DNA from: Eutreptiella sp. 'Long Island Sound 2002'
Lineage: Eukaryota > Euglenozoa > Euglenophyceae > Eutreptiales > Eutreptiaceae
Reading direction: 5' to 3'
Length of the DNA stretch: 64,000 nucleotides
Assembly: GCA_964036045.1 (NCBI GenBank)
Contig: OZ038381.1
Coordinates: 116,085,790 to 116,149,789, forward strand
Of the stretch, positions 19,034 to 30,016 are shown piece by piece. The position numbers and the translations under genes are program-made. The notes under the pieces are model-generated. The model did no database searches. It was not told the DNA's origin and was given only the letters and a program-made list of their open reading frames with translations. Numbering within the stretch: position 1 is the first letter of the stretch; each line of letters opens with the position of its first letter.

Positions 19034-21808
19034 GGGGCTTGATCTTGGCTGTGTTTGTGGTTGTTGGTGCAGAAAGATGCAAACGGTTGTCGATGACGAA
19101 CTTCTCCGGGTTGGGGTACTCGGTGGGCCCCGAGTGGCAAGCTGGGATCGGGTACCTCAGCAGCGGTAGAACGCTTTTGACGCGTTACCGAGGGGGGGCC
19201 CGGCCACGGGACGCTGCTGCGACCACGCAAGCAAGCAGGCAGGCAAAGAACTGCGCTCACAGGGGTATCCTCATTAAACAAAGCGTTCTAGGATCCTTGC
19301 CACTCTGAAACAAAGCAAAGGTATGTACAAAAGCACACCAGGGCATGTACACAGGTGGATTAAGCCATGGACTGGGGTAAGGACGCCTCAGGGCATTGCA
19401 CACTCAGTCCCCTAACATGTCCCATCCCACCAGCCACAGGCGCGGTCCCAGGAACCAATAGGCCCCAAGGTCAACCGACAGTGGCTCCATATGCTCCTCT
19501 GATGTCAGGACCCAACTGCCCTCTGAGCTGCGGCAATGGCCCCGCCATTACCCGCAGAGGAGTTGACGGCTGAAAATGGGCTGTTTCAGCCCATCTTGAC
19601 TATGGCTCAAAAACGTCCTCGGCCGGGCCATACGAGGGTACGGGCGAAGCAACCAACTATCTACCATTCGGGTACTACCCCCCTAGATGCCCTACGCAAC
19701 TTGGTTCCGCCTGATTTTGGCGCCACAATGTCGCCACGTTGGGTCAAAATGCCCAAATTGGCAAAATAGGCCATCTGCGATGGCCGACCAGGGTTGGCTT
19801 CCGTGGCGATCTTGTCAAGCCAAGCCTTGAGTCACGGGCCTTGATATCTTCTTCCGTCCCGTGCATCGGGGTTTGGCTCGCTGTTCCCCGAGGGGATGGT
19901 CCTGCGACAGGGCAGAAAAGAGCAAGAAAGGCAAAATTTCCCAAGGTGGCACCCACTGCAGGTTGCATAACTCTGGCTAGGCCGGACGCCCAAATATGAA
20001 ACTCTAGGGGGATTGAGCCTTGATCATATGCTACAAGAATCACCACTCGTCCCCGGCTAGGTCCCTTGCCCCATGGAGAGAGGGTATTCCAAACCTTGTC
20101 TAAAATCAAAAAAACGGCGAAAATTGGCCAAAACGGCCCACACTCACGATGCCATATCTCAATGGTCATGGCGAGCAATAATCTAACCAAAGTGGCTAGA
20201 GACACATAGGACTTAGGTCCCAGTATATGCCCCATGTCAACCCTCACGGTCGCCTCTACCCATTTTTCCCCTTAGCGGAAAAATGGTACACGAGAAAATT
20301 GGAAGAGGCAGCATACCCCATACTGAGCCACCGATGGCTCTCCCATTCCAAGGAGAGGACACGAGGGGATACACCCTATTCAAGGCGGGTTTCTGTCCCC
20401 TTTCCAAATCGCCCTTAACCTTGGACAACGGGCGCACACAGCCCCGGGGCGAACATTGAGGGGGAGATGGGGTTACGTGCCATTATTGCCAAAAGGAAGT
20501 TTGGTGTTCCCAGAAGTGTCTACTCAAAAAATTATATCTCCGGTTCCCAAGGGAGATGGACATTAGGCTTTTGCATGGGAGCAATCAAGAGCCTCAAGTG
20601 CCTTTAACAACATTAGTTCGGGTCTGAGGCACAAGAAAATCATTTCTAACATTTCGGCCCTTGGAGCACACGAGAAGTTGGAAATATGGTCAAAATGGCA
20701 ATATTGGGACATATATACCCATGGGACAAGAAAGCCCATATAATATGGCACATACCCAAATTGAAGGACCGATAGTAAGTGTTTACAAACATACTTACCA
20801 TGGGCCAAGACCTCCCTTGGATCCCAAGTCAACCATGCATGGATATGGGCAGGTGTGCAAAAGGCAGGTGAACTGCGCGTGCCCAGAAAGGAATATTATA
20901 TCAAATAGTAGATAGGCTTTGAACAATCAAACAAGCCATACACCATGCTCTTTGTGCCCTCTACGTTTCATATTGCTTTATTTCGAGGCCCAGATGGCCC
21001 TTTGCTGTGAGAACGAGCCTTGACGCCACGGCCATTTTTTGCCAAATGTTTAGAGGAAAAGTCGTCGTTTCAAGCGACCATATTTTGGTACGCATTGAAT
21101 TGCGTGGAGCCATCGTTGAGTTAGCTCCAAAATCGAAAATTCCTAAGGGTATTGGTCTTGTGAGCATTATGTTAAGTTGTTTACGCTCATGCGCACAGGT
21201 ACGCAAAGTTTGTGTTTGCGCGTAATTTTGACTTGGGTTTTTCGCACCCAAGAGTGTCCCAAAACACCCCTATAAGCCGCTTCCCCAAAGGAAGCGATAT
21301 GCCCGTGTGAAACCAGCATTAGGGGAGGGCAAAGGGGGGAGATGTATAGTTCCCTTACGAGCTCATGATCTATGAGAGCCATGAGTTCGGTCGCTTGACG
21401 GAACGCCTTGCGCGTCGATTTTCTCACAGACGCGCCAGCAGAGAATTCTGGTGAGTACACCAGATGAAAGTACATGTAGAACTACAGATCCATCCCTTAA
21501 CTTTCTGTCCAACCTCAAAGGTACAGGAGGAAACGTCAAAACAAAACTCGCAACGGAAATACTCCGCCTACACGCGCGAACGCAATGAGGGGTGACATTC
21601 TCACGGCGGCGGGAAATCGGGTCAGAACAATCGATTTTCTTCGATCAACGCAAGAATCGATCATTAAATTGAAGTTATAAAAATTCTTGATCCATCTAAT
21701 CGATTGCGAAGGTTAGGGACGGGATCAGTCCCATGCCGGTTCCCAATGGGCTCTAGGAAACATATTCCTAGAAGAATAGGCATAGATGACCAGGAAGGAT
21801 AGATATTT
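19034..21808. other. Non-coding interval
   Basis: No frame here shows coding character on either strand. The sequence is AT-richer than its neighbours and contains phrases typical of LTR or UTR sequence, but I could not find a matching copy elsewhere in the window. It may hold the 3' LTR of element G or the 5' LTR of element D. Confidence 0.4.
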
Positions 21809-22633
21809 GCCCTATGGGCCATCGGGTCCTTGATATTGCTTCAGCGGGTGCGCGTCAGGCAAGGTAGCCCCATTAAGTTGGTGGTACCCCACCACGAAGC
21901 GCCATTTTCCTTTTTCCTTCTTGGGCAAAACCAAACCGTTGGACGCTCACTCAGAGGCAGGACACGGCTCAATCCAAGCACGAGTGAAAATATCCTCCAC
22001 TATCTCTTGCTCTGCTGCGGCGTGCTCCCCCACCAACCTTATAGGCTTCACCGTTTAGAGTTTAGCGTTCCGGTATATTTCAAGATTGGCAAACCTCAAC
22101 CGCTCCGTACCACAGACCTTAGGATGTTCCTGGCCAGGACGGAGACGAACCTCCCCACTATAAACAACCCTCTCATAGACCGGGAGGCTGCGTTTCCTCA
22201 TGAGCTCTGCCTCCGGAGACACAATAGGCTCTTCGGTGGTGACAACGCAACCAACAACAGAAGCCGCCAACAATTGTTTGGCGCTGTCAGGTTTTCGGTA
22301 GCGTTTCACGGTTGTGGCCCCCCCGCCCAATAATTCTTTTTCAATTTTTGCAATGCGTGAACACACGCACTCTTGTGCCTCGAAATCTTCGGTGGTGCGG
22401 TCAAGAGTAGCGGGAGCGAGGAATGATTTGTAAGTCACTTTGTACGTGAGGGTGCGCACCGAATCCAAATGGTTTGGCACCCTCTCATCCTCCGACTCTT
22501 GCTCCGAGGTCATGCACGGTTCGTCATCCGTCTCCTGGTTAGGGAGAGCCGGCTCCAAAACGAAGGCCACATGACATTTAGTGGCCGTCAAATTCTCCTC
22601 TGCAAGCTCCCTGTCCACGTAATGCGCCACCAT
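21809..22633 (-). pseudogene. Element G pol relic: linker and start of reverse transcriptase
   Basis: The minus frame is open from 22633 to a TAA near 22055, then continues in the same frame with IEPCPASE, a TGA, and LVLPKKEKGKWRFVVGYHQL, then ATLPDAHPL. This is the gypsy RT fingers signature (usually WRFCVDYR, then DAYPLP). The Asp of VDY is Gly here and two stops interrupt the domain, so it is dead. The RT palm and everything after are missing. It lies downstream of the protease relic at 23434-23781 on the same strand. Confidence 0.75.
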
Positions 22634-22867
22634 GAATCAATCCCGTTGAGGGAGGGGCATGAGGTGGTCATCCTGGTTGCAACGGACCTTGGTCTCCGTC
22701 ATCGATCTTGCCAAATCCCAATGCGCTCTCAGGCCGTAGTGGGACCGCTTTCACATGGACCCATCACGCCGTGTAGATAGGACATCACGGGCAAGAGTTT
22801 CGAGAGCCAACTCCACAAGCTCCAAAGCACAAGCCCCGTCCTGCACGGGGGCCATGGAGGAAGCGGT

Positions 22868-23254
22868 TCAGGCAAGGGATATGTGCTTCTCGGCCTCAAC
22901 ACGGTTCGGCGGTTCGCCAGATTGGGGCGTAACCACAGCTGCCGGGGCCGGACGCATTGGTGTGGCTGCTCCAATGATTGTAACGGTTATGCCCGACACA
23001 GACCGACGCAACACTTTACCATGATCAGGTTTGACATAAAATGGTTCACCAGTTCCAGGAGCTTCACGGAAGTCTTCAATCCAAGAACAGGGGTACACTG
23101 GATGGTGAGACCATAAACACTTGAAACGGGCAAAATGGCTCAAACAATGTTCATAACCCGATGGGTGCCCGAAAACCATATTCCAAGGTAAATTCGGGAC
23201 AAGGTATGGGGACACACGATATTGGGCAATGCGAGTAATGAGACAGAGATACAT
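22868..23254 (-). pseudogene. Element G pol relic between protease and RT
   Basis: A minus-strand frame (128 codons) containing LPWNMVFGHPSGYEHCL, in the position where gypsy proteases carry their second hydrophobic motif (family form: D-x-I/V-x-G-x-D). A Pro/Val-rich linker follows. The similarity is weak and rests mainly on position. Confidence 0.4.
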
Positions 23255-23433
23255 AGTTCAGTTGGTCTTCACACTGGCCTTACAGGCGTGGGTCCCAGGG
23301 ACAACCCCTACAAAAAACACACCATGAAAGAAGTCATGTTCTTTCAGGACGCTGTATAAGGTGCTACAACTACCCACCCCCCTACCTCATGCAAATCAGT
23401 TCAAAGTCAGAGCAATGCTGGTTGTGACAGCAC

Positions 23434-23781
23434 CTAACATTGTCGGCCTTGCAAATCCGGGCACAGGGTCTGCAATGCGTGTGATGTCCTCAGAAAATTG
23501 GAAAACACGAGGGTGCGTGATTCGCTCGTCCCCCCCCCCGGCATGGGAGTCTCGTTGTTAGCTTGGAGTAGGCGCCTCCGTTGGAGGGATTCATATCTTC
23601 TGGGGATTTGTTCTCGGAAATCATTGGGGTTCGCCAAAGCGACTGCTTGGCACCCAAAATCGACCAAAGCAAGGAGAGTCTTGAATTCTGCATGAGGCAA
23701 AACAACCCGAACGGAAAGTTCGGTTTGAACCTCACTAGTCACGATATGCCTGTTCGAGAGTCTCGAAAGAACGACAGCCAC
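23434..23781 (-). pseudogene. Element G retropepsin relic
   Basis: The minus frame reads VQTELSVRVVLPHAEF, then LLALVDFGCQAVALANPNDF and RRRLLQANNETPMPGGG. This matches the start of a gypsy protease (beta strands, active loop, substrate flap with a Pro-Gly-Gly turn). The catalytic D-T/S-G triad is D-F-G, so the enzyme would be inactive. It is the first pol piece left of the island. The matching gag lies right of the island at 31503-33697. Confidence 0.65.
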
Positions 23782-23900
23782 AATTGTGTTGTAGGGGTGC
23801 CCGAGGGGTGCTCCTTTTGAAGGGGGAGCCTCTGGGCACTCCGACGAACGTCCGTGCCCATTCGGTGCTCATTTTCCCCCTTTACCTCCTCCAACCATGG

Positions 23901-23923
23901 TGATAGAAGTGACCGCATCTGAC
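23901..23923 (+). repeat. Left inverted end of the island
   Basis: TGATAGAAGT followed by GACCGCATCTGAC. The reverse complement of the right end reads TGACAGACTT followed by the same 13 bases. Confidence 0.45.
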
Positions 23924-25251
23924 ATAGCCCCGTGGTTCAGACTGATTCAAATGAGATTCAAAGGCGGTGTTTGAATCGACTTGAACTACGTTTGAATCAT
24001 GTTTGAATCAGGAGCTCGGTGGTATGGACAAAGGCATGATTATTGTTCCTCTTGTGGGCCGGTCTGCTGCCTTTGTGGCTTATTTATCAAAAACAAGTCC
24101 TTTCAAAACCAACCTGCACGGCTTTCAAGAAAATAGTAACAGTTTCGGTGTGCCATCGCCGCGGGCGCTGATTCAAGTTGTGATTCTAACACCCCTGTGT
24201 GGCGAAGTGTCCTTTCGTAACATTGTGCAGCCCGTAGGTGTCTGACAAAACTACCGAGCCATTGTGCAACCTGCATACTAGATACTCTTCACCCTTGTTG
24301 TGGTGTAGCACTGAGGAACCCCCCCCTTTGTGCCCATTGGTATAGCCGGCGCAGCCTACGTGATTCAAACCTCAATTCAAGTGTGGTATTTGGATCACTT
24401 GAATCGGCCTCGTCCCTGTGTTACTACTACAGTGCTGTTTTCTACTTGATTTGGCCCTCTCCGCGCTTCCTCCCCGCAACAGCAAAGCATCGGCACAGCG
24501 CATAAAGGGTGCAATGACGTTCCCAGGTGCATTGTGCTTTCAGTCCCGTGCATGTGGAACAAGACCGTGCGGTGAGTCGGGCGGCACAGCACTACCGTAC
24601 AACACCATAACGCCACACTGACGCCACCAGGGCTCCAACAAAGGACACAGCCGGCACAAACCTTTGCCGCCCAGCACCACCCACCGAAAGGGGCAGTGTG
24701 CCACACCGTACAGAAACAGGAACCAATACCGTTGCAAGCGCCTCGTCCCAGGAACTTCTCGGCACCACCACGCACACCACACATCCTACTCACCCGCATC
24801 CCGGAACATTCCCTGAACTTACAACATGACCGCTGGGGGGCTTGGAGATTGGGTTGCAGTATCTCGGATAGGGTCAGAGAGCGTGTGAACAGCCGGAACG
24901 CCTTAAATCTCATAAACACCCGACACGCTTCATACACAATTCAAACGCCCACCCGGTGATTCAAATGCCCCGTTTGAATTGCCCACTCCCCGTTTGAATC
25001 AATTCAAGTGCTGAAATGTATCCACACCCATTTTTTCACCGAAAGAGATGTAAAACACGGCAACCACAGAGTATTTTGCCCTTGCCTGTCGTTTTCCCCG
25101 GGTGGGGGGTCTGTTAAGAACGCTTGGTCGGCTGAATGCGTAAGTGGTGTGGGTCAGGTTCAACGGAAAAATTGCCTGACTCCCACCCCCTTACTCTCGT
25201 TGACGCACTCAAGCTCACTCATGTGGGTCATCTGCGGTCATTTGGTATCGG
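23924..25251 (-). other. Island left arm, possible extra exon at 24395-24937
   Basis: About 1.3 kb between the stop of gene X2 and the left end. It holds three TTTGAATC-rich clusters. Between two of them lies a 180-codon minus frame (24395-24937), a Cys-rich peptide of unknown type. The cluster-exon-cluster spacing resembles the introns of X1 and X2, but I could not fix splice sites. Confidence 0.25.
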
Positions 25252-26574
25252 TTAGCGTGGGAATGCGGTTGCCTCCAGCTGGCGGGCAACCTCTCGGGTG
25301 GTGTTGGTCCACCCCAGCATCGAGAGAAAGACCACCACGCAGCGCTTGCCCATCCAGCGCATCGGGCAGTGCGGCCTGTATGCATTGAAGACGACGCCTT
25401 CGCGCGGTGAGATGGTGCCCCCATACAACCGGTCCCCGTCCCACTGCACCCATGACGGCCGCAAACGGGCACCATAGCCGTCCAACAAACCGCTGGTCCA
25501 GAATTTGCCCCCGACGTGTGCGCCAAGTGAATGCTCGCAGAAGAGAGGCGCATCGTCACGTAGGTACACGTGCAGCAGCATGGGTTGGCCTTCGTCGAGG
25601 GAACGGAATACTCCGATCGCCGTCCAGGAGAACGTGGGAAACAGGACGCGTCCAAACTGGTTCAGGCGGGTGGTCAGGCTGCGGTTTGCTTGCATCGCCG
25701 CACTCACCGTCACCACCCTGCACCTGCGCATGGCACCCAAGTACAGCGAATGCATTCTGGCATTGTGCTTCACCTCGAGTCGCCAACCAGACGCAGTCTG
25801 CAGCTCTCGCAGAAGGGGCACACCTTTTGTTCCTGCGAGTCATCGGCGGACGTCAGCCGCATCCTGGTCCGCCACACTCTGCCACAGCACCTGCGTGTCC
25901 TGCGTCACTGCAATGTCTGCAGGCACCGCACTGCCCTTTGCCCCCGCACAGTCCTGTGCCACAGGGCTGTCTTCCGGCACCACCTTCATCTTGCTGTCCC
26001 CAAGGTTGTCCTCTGGCTCCAGTTTCACCACCACATCGCGCGCTCCCGCCACACCTTCCGCACTCTCAGCACCCTCCACACCCTGCACGCCATCACCACC
26101 GCCCACCTGCACAATCTCATCACCATCCTCGTGTGTCACAGCCGCCGGTGCCACAGCTGATGTGTCTGGTGCTGCAGCCTGCGCCTCCGGTTCGCCAGTT
26201 GTTGTGTCTGGTGCCGATGCACCCTGCGCCTCCGGTGCGGGCACCACAGCCCTGTCCTCGGCACTTGCGGTCTCCGGCTGCCGCGCTGCAAGGTCCATGT
26301 GCAGAGCTGCCGCCGCCTCTTCGACCTTCCCTTTGCTGGTGAAGCTCGCTGTCTTTTTGTTGACCTTCACCGTCCAGTGACTTTTGGCTCTGCCTCCCCG
26401 TTTGATCTCCTGGACCTGGACGTGGTCCGTTTTCTTCGTTGAGGACTTGGCCCGGATTCCCGGCATGACGCAGATCTCGCCGTGGTCCTCAAACACCGCC
26501 CATCGCAGAGGACCTTTCGGCGGGAGTCCATACTCTTCCCTGGCCCGTTCATTGGCGTCGTCAGAGTCCTCTTC
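25252..26574 (-). CDS. Gene X2 last exon: basic/acidic linker and 2OG-Fe(II) oxygenase-like domain
   Basis: Begins after the splice acceptor TATTGCAG with EEDSDDANERAREEYGLPP. After a small basic domain (SHWTVKVNKKTASFTSKGKV) comes an Ala/Glu/Pro-rich acidic linker. The last 190 codons read FPTFSWTAIGVF, LLHVYLRDDAPLFCEHSLG, GGKFW, WVQWDGDR and VVFNAYRPHCPMRW, GKRCVVVFLSM, the order seen in double-stranded beta-helix 2-oxoglutarate oxygenases. The distal His and Arg are present, but the H-x-D site reads H-V-Y, so activity is doubtful. An in-frame TGA (25840-25842, followed by CTC) splits linker and domain. TAA ends the gene. Length is 441 codons, multiple of three. Confidence 0.45.
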
Positions 26575-26716
26575 CTGCAATACGAAAAGGGCAAATGTGC
26601 TGGGGGTCGGACTGGGTTCAAACGGAGTTCAAACGCCATTCAAGTGGTTCAAGTTCGATGTTTGAAGTGGTTGAATTAGGTCGACCGTAATTCAAATGCA
26701 ATTCAAATGGGCGCAC
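26575..26716 (-). other. Gene X2 intron, phase 0, TTTGAATC-rich
   Basis: The minus strand shows CAG|GTGCGCCCATTTGAATTG at the donor and CGTATTGCAG|GAAGAGG at the acceptor. It is 142 bp and in phase 0. It contains several TTTGAA/TTCAAA motifs. Confidence 0.6.
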
Positions 26717-27568
26717 CTGTGCAGGCTCCTCTTTGGGCCCGTCCTCGTTGGCCTCCTGCTGTTTGGCGGCCTCATTCCTGGCAGCAACGCAATCAGCAAC
26801 CAACCCTGCTGTCGGATCCGGTTTATTGCCACCCTCGACGGTTGCGGCCTGCGGCTTGGCGGATACGTCCTTCTTCACCTTCTTGGTCTGTGTGTGCGCC
26901 TTCATAGCCTCGCTGAGCTGCTGCTTGCCACTCACCTGGCGGCCACTCGGCTTGGCCCGCAGGCGGGATTTGTGAACCAGTGATGGCTCAAATTCACTGC
27001 TTGAAGTTGTCGTCGAGGAGTCGTGTGCCGCGCGCGCCTCTGCCGCTGCGTCCCGCACTCGATCCCGCATCCAGACGTTCGCGAAGGCAGCGGCCACAAC
27101 GGCTCGCTTGAGGCTGCCCCTTGGCGCGGACTTCGCCAGTCTCTCTTCTGCTTGGCGCATCAGCTGTTCTTCTTCTGCTTCTTCTTGCCGGATCTCTGTG
27201 GGGGGTCTTCGTGGCTGCAACGGTCGCAGAAACTTTGCCAATCGAGGATGTGCCGTGATGCCCTCTGGTGCCGCTGTCTTATCAGACGGGACGGCAGGTG
27301 CCGTGATGCCCTTGGGTGCAGCTGTCTTATCAGACGGGACGGCAGTCGGGACGGCAGTCGGGACGGCAGTCGGGACGGCAGTGGGGATGGCAGTCGGGAC
27401 GGCAGTCGGGACCGCAGCCGGGAGGGCAGTCGGGACGGCAGTCGTTGGTGTCTTACCGGACGGGGGCAGCAGTGGCTTGGGCATTGTTGCCCTGGGCCTG
27501 AGAAACTCTCCCAGCTTGGGCTGGCCTGCGGGTGGGGTGGCGTCAGCGAAGTCCGTCTGGGCTTGGAC
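26717..27568 (-). CDS. Gene X2 internal exon with Ala-Val-Pro-Thr repeats
   Basis: A 284-codon phase-0 exon. It opens VQAQTDFADATPPAGQPKLG, then a run of about ten AVPT/AIPT-type tetrapeptides encoded by a 12-bp repeat (about 27336-27442), then two copies of a PSDKTAAP-GIT segment. A charged helical part (EIRQEEAEEEQLMRQAEERL) and a Lys-rich tail (TQTKKVKKDVSAKPQA) follow. No enzyme motif is visible; it looks like a flexible, possibly nucleic-acid-binding linker. The acceptor is GAGAGGCAG|GTCC and the donor is GCACAG|GTGC. Confidence 0.45.
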
Positions 27569-27614
27569 CTGCCTCTCATGCCTCTCTCTTCATGGACCTT
27601 GTCCATCATCGGAC
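27569..27614 (-). other. Gene X2 46-bp micro-intron flanked by a direct repeat
   Basis: The minus strand has GAGAGGCAG|GTCCGATGATGG at the donor and CATGAGAGGCAG|GTCCAAG at the acceptor. The 13-base GAGAGGCAGGTCC is repeated at both ends. Splicing restores the frame across an in-frame stop, in phase 0. Confidence 0.45.
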
Positions 27615-27755
27615 CTGCCTCTCTAGGGCCTCCGGATCCTTGCTGCGGTGCATGTAGTGGCTGATGCTGGTGACCATGCTGCCGCCGGCGAGAAGAACGC
27701 CTCGGCCCCGCTCATCCAGCACCAACACGTCGTGGTCGAACACGGCTCCAAAAAC
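27615..27755 (-). CDS. Gene X2 47-codon exon
   Basis: Exactly 141 bases in phase 0. It reads VFGAVFDHDVLVLDERGRGV and continues to ALERQ. The acceptor is CTTCAACAG|GTTTTTGG. The exon is supported by frame, acceptor and donor, and by both neighbours being in phase 0. Confidence 0.45.
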
Positions 27756-27920
27756 CTGTTGAAGACGGTGACCCAAAAGTGAACCGTGATTCAAACGTCA
27801 CACCGCTAGTTCAAACGCAGTTCAAATGCCAGGCTTGAATCATGCTTGAACCACACAGGATGCATTTGAATTGCGTTTGAAGCACGCAAGACAGGTTTGA
27901 ACCTACAGAACATCACACAC
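27756..27920 (-). other. Gene X2 intron, phase 0, TTTGAATC-rich
   Basis: The donor is GTCCCG|GTGTGTGATG and the acceptor is CGTCTTCAACAG. It is 165 bp and carries about eight TTCAA/TTGAA motifs in alternating orientation. Confidence 0.5.
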
Positions 27921-28820
27921 CGGGACAGCGGGCGGTGCGGCAGTGGGGGCCATCATCTCATCCAGCCACTCCTGCTTCACCACGACTCTTCGACCACGGC
28001 CTCCATGCCCATAGACTCGGCTGCCGGTGCTGCGGGTGCGGAAGGCAGGGCAACGGCAGCGGATGCTGCTGCAGATGCTGACGCCATCGTATGCCGCTGC
28101 TTTTTCTCCGGCTGCTCGCTCTCGTCTACCTCGAGCTCACCAATCACGCCCTGCAGCCGCTTCTTGTTCCCGCCAGTCGAAATGGAACCTCCCACCTTGC
28201 GCACCGAGGCTGGTGCGAGCTGCGCTCCCTCCACTTGATGCCAGTCAGGGTGGATCTCATCTTGGTTTTGAAACCAGAACTTAGGCCAATATGTTTGGCC
28301 GTGGGTATTGATCCCGCCAGGAGCCACGGTTCCCAGTCCGTGGTGACTCCACATCTCAAAGAGACGCTGAACTTGATGTGCATCAAATGTCATTTTTCCA
28401 TCGGTGCTCAATCCGATGCTAGCAGCTTTCCAACCCTGCCAGTCGGAAAATGACAGTGGAGTTGTCTCCCACAGAACCACGGTCTCACCCGTCGACGTGG
28501 CACCAGCCCACTTCTGATTCCAGATGTAGAGCAATGGTTTGGAGAGGTATCTCGCGGTAATCTCGGTCAGCCACCCAAACCGGGCTCGGACCGTGCGAGC
28601 GCGGAGTCTGGGTGGGGGAAGCGTCCCTCCGACATATCTGGCAACATGGGAAAGACGGGTGGAAAGAGAATCTTGGTGTCGTGAACAGCGACATCAACGG
28701 CTGCTGAAGCGGACGTCGCGCCAGTTGCCGGAACTGCTTGCAGGTTAGATTGCGCTGCCGCCACGATCGCCTGCAGCTCACCCGAGGCCAGGCCCGACAG
28801 CGCCTGGTCCAGGGCCGCCA
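27921..28820 (-). CDS. Gene X2 first exon(s), frame not fully resolved
   Basis: A likely start is the ATG at 28820, reading MAALDQALSGLASGELQAIV. The middle (27977-28534) encodes WNQKWAGATSTGETVVLW, TYWPKFWFQNQDEI and the basic/acidic GGNKKRLQGVIGELEVDESE. The end reads VVKQEWLDEMMAPTAAPP before the donor. These pieces are in different frames, so there is at least one more small intron or a frameshift near 28000 and another near 28600. The function is not recognised. Confidence 0.35.
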
Positions 28821-28834
28821 TGACAACTGACCCT

Positions 28835-29953
28835 TCAATGTACACCAGAATCCGCCATGACAACAGGCCCTTTAATGTACACCCGAATATTGAAGGACGA
28901 AGCCCAACGAGAACACCACCATGCAGCGGACAGGTCAAAACACGTAAAATACACGACGTTTGAATGACACTTGAACAGCCCTACGTGATTCAAATGTCCT
29001 ACTTGAATCACTTGAATCCATTCAAACGGATTCAAACCGACCAAAAAAGTATGCGTAGTAGCAAACCATTCCTCCTGCCGTGGTGCCATGGGAATACAAA
29101 ACCAACTCTCCAACATTTCCCCCAAATACTCCCTAGCAACGTCCGCACAATGTTGAATTTGCAGGGCACCCAGGCCCTCCACCTCCCTCCAACGTGGCAT
29201 TTCCTTGTACAAGAAACCACGGCCCATTGCTTGGAAGGGCAACTCAATGAGTTGCTCCTCTGGTTTGCCCTTCCCCCCTCCCCGAGACGTGGCAGTCAGA
29301 AAAATGTCCTTCAAAAATGCATTCAGAGACTCCACAACATCCCCCGAAAACATCGCACATCCCCAAGGGCGAATGGCATCCAATACGCTGCGTGCATCAC
29401 GTGGCATTTCCTTGTACAAGAAACCACCGCTCATTGCTCCGAAGAGCAACTCAATGAGTTGCTCCTCCGGTGTGCCCTTCCCCCCTCCCCGAGACGTGGC
29501 AGTCAGAAAAATGTCCTTCAGAAATGCATTCAGAGACTCCACAACATCCCCCGAAAACATCGCACATCCCCAAGGGCGAATAGCATCCAATACCCTGCGT
29601 GCATCACGGCGAAGGCATAACAGATAAGGCGAGCGAAGACGCGGGCAAATTTCCTCCTGAAACCTACGCGCTACTGTGGCACACTTAAGTGTGGAGGGCT
29701 TATGATATGTAGAATACAGAGCTACGCACAGCTTGCCCATCGCAATCACGGCCTCTTGTGCACGAAGGGGCACATGCAACAAATGAGCGATCGCCGGCCA
29801 CACAATCAACAGACGCCATGTTTCCTCATCCTTTGGGCTGGCCTTCCCTTGGACCGAGATTTTCGTATTTGCCTCGGTCAAAATTCTTTGGACCTCGGCA
29901 CGCACGGCCGGTGCCACCTTCTTAGCGTAGCGGTGCATGTAAATCGTTGTTTG
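28835..29953 (-). CDS. Gene X1 3' exon with a 69-residue tandem duplication
   Basis: Continues from QTTIYMHRYAKKVAPAVRAE. A 207-bp segment occurs twice in tandem (29401-29607 and 29194-29400), giving two in-frame copies of RPWGCAMFSGDVVESLNAFL plus LTATSRGGGK. The paired Asp/Glu-rich VVESLNAFLKD pattern recalls the C-terminal part of some cut-and-paste transposases, but I cannot name a family. The frame stays open through a TTTGAATC cluster (28960-29040) that may be a further intron with donor TTG|GTCGG. It ends TGA at 28835. Confidence 0.4.
   Translation of the reverse strand, partial: QTTIYMHRYAKKVAPAVRAEVQRILTEANTKISVQGKASPKDEETWRLLIVWPAIAHLLHVPLRAQEAVIAMGKLCVALYSTYHKPSTLKCATVARRFQEEICPRLRSPYLLCLRRDARRVLDAIRPWGCAMFSGDVVESLNAFLKDIFLTATSRGGGKGTPEEQLIELLFGAMSGGFLYKEMPRDARSVLDAIRPWGCAMFSGDVVESLNAFLKDIFLTATSRGGGKGKPEEQLIELPFQAMGRGFLYKEMPRWREVEGLGALQIQHCADVAREYLGEMLESWFCIPMAPRQEEWFATTHTFLVGLNPFEWIQVIQVGHLNHVGLFKCHSNVVYFTCFDLSAAWWCSRWASSFNIRVYIKGPVVMADSGVH
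29194..29607 (-). repeat. Two tandem 207-bp copies within gene X1
   Basis: Unit 29194-29400 and unit 29401-29607 are nearly identical, with few substitutions and no frame change. Each gives 69 codons. The duplication looks recent. Confidence 0.85.
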
Positions 29954-30016
29954 CTTGCCCACAGAAATTCAACAATGCAAAATGCACATGACAATTGAAA
30001 AATACCGGTCGTGCAC
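29954..30016 (-). other. Gene X1 intron 2 (63 bp, phase 0)
   Basis: The donor is TTGAAG|GTGCACGACC and the acceptor is GTGGGCAAG|CAAACAACG. It removes an in-frame TAG/TGA-containing stretch and joins CLPLLK to QTTIYM. It lacks the TTTGAATC motif of its neighbours. Confidence 0.45.
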
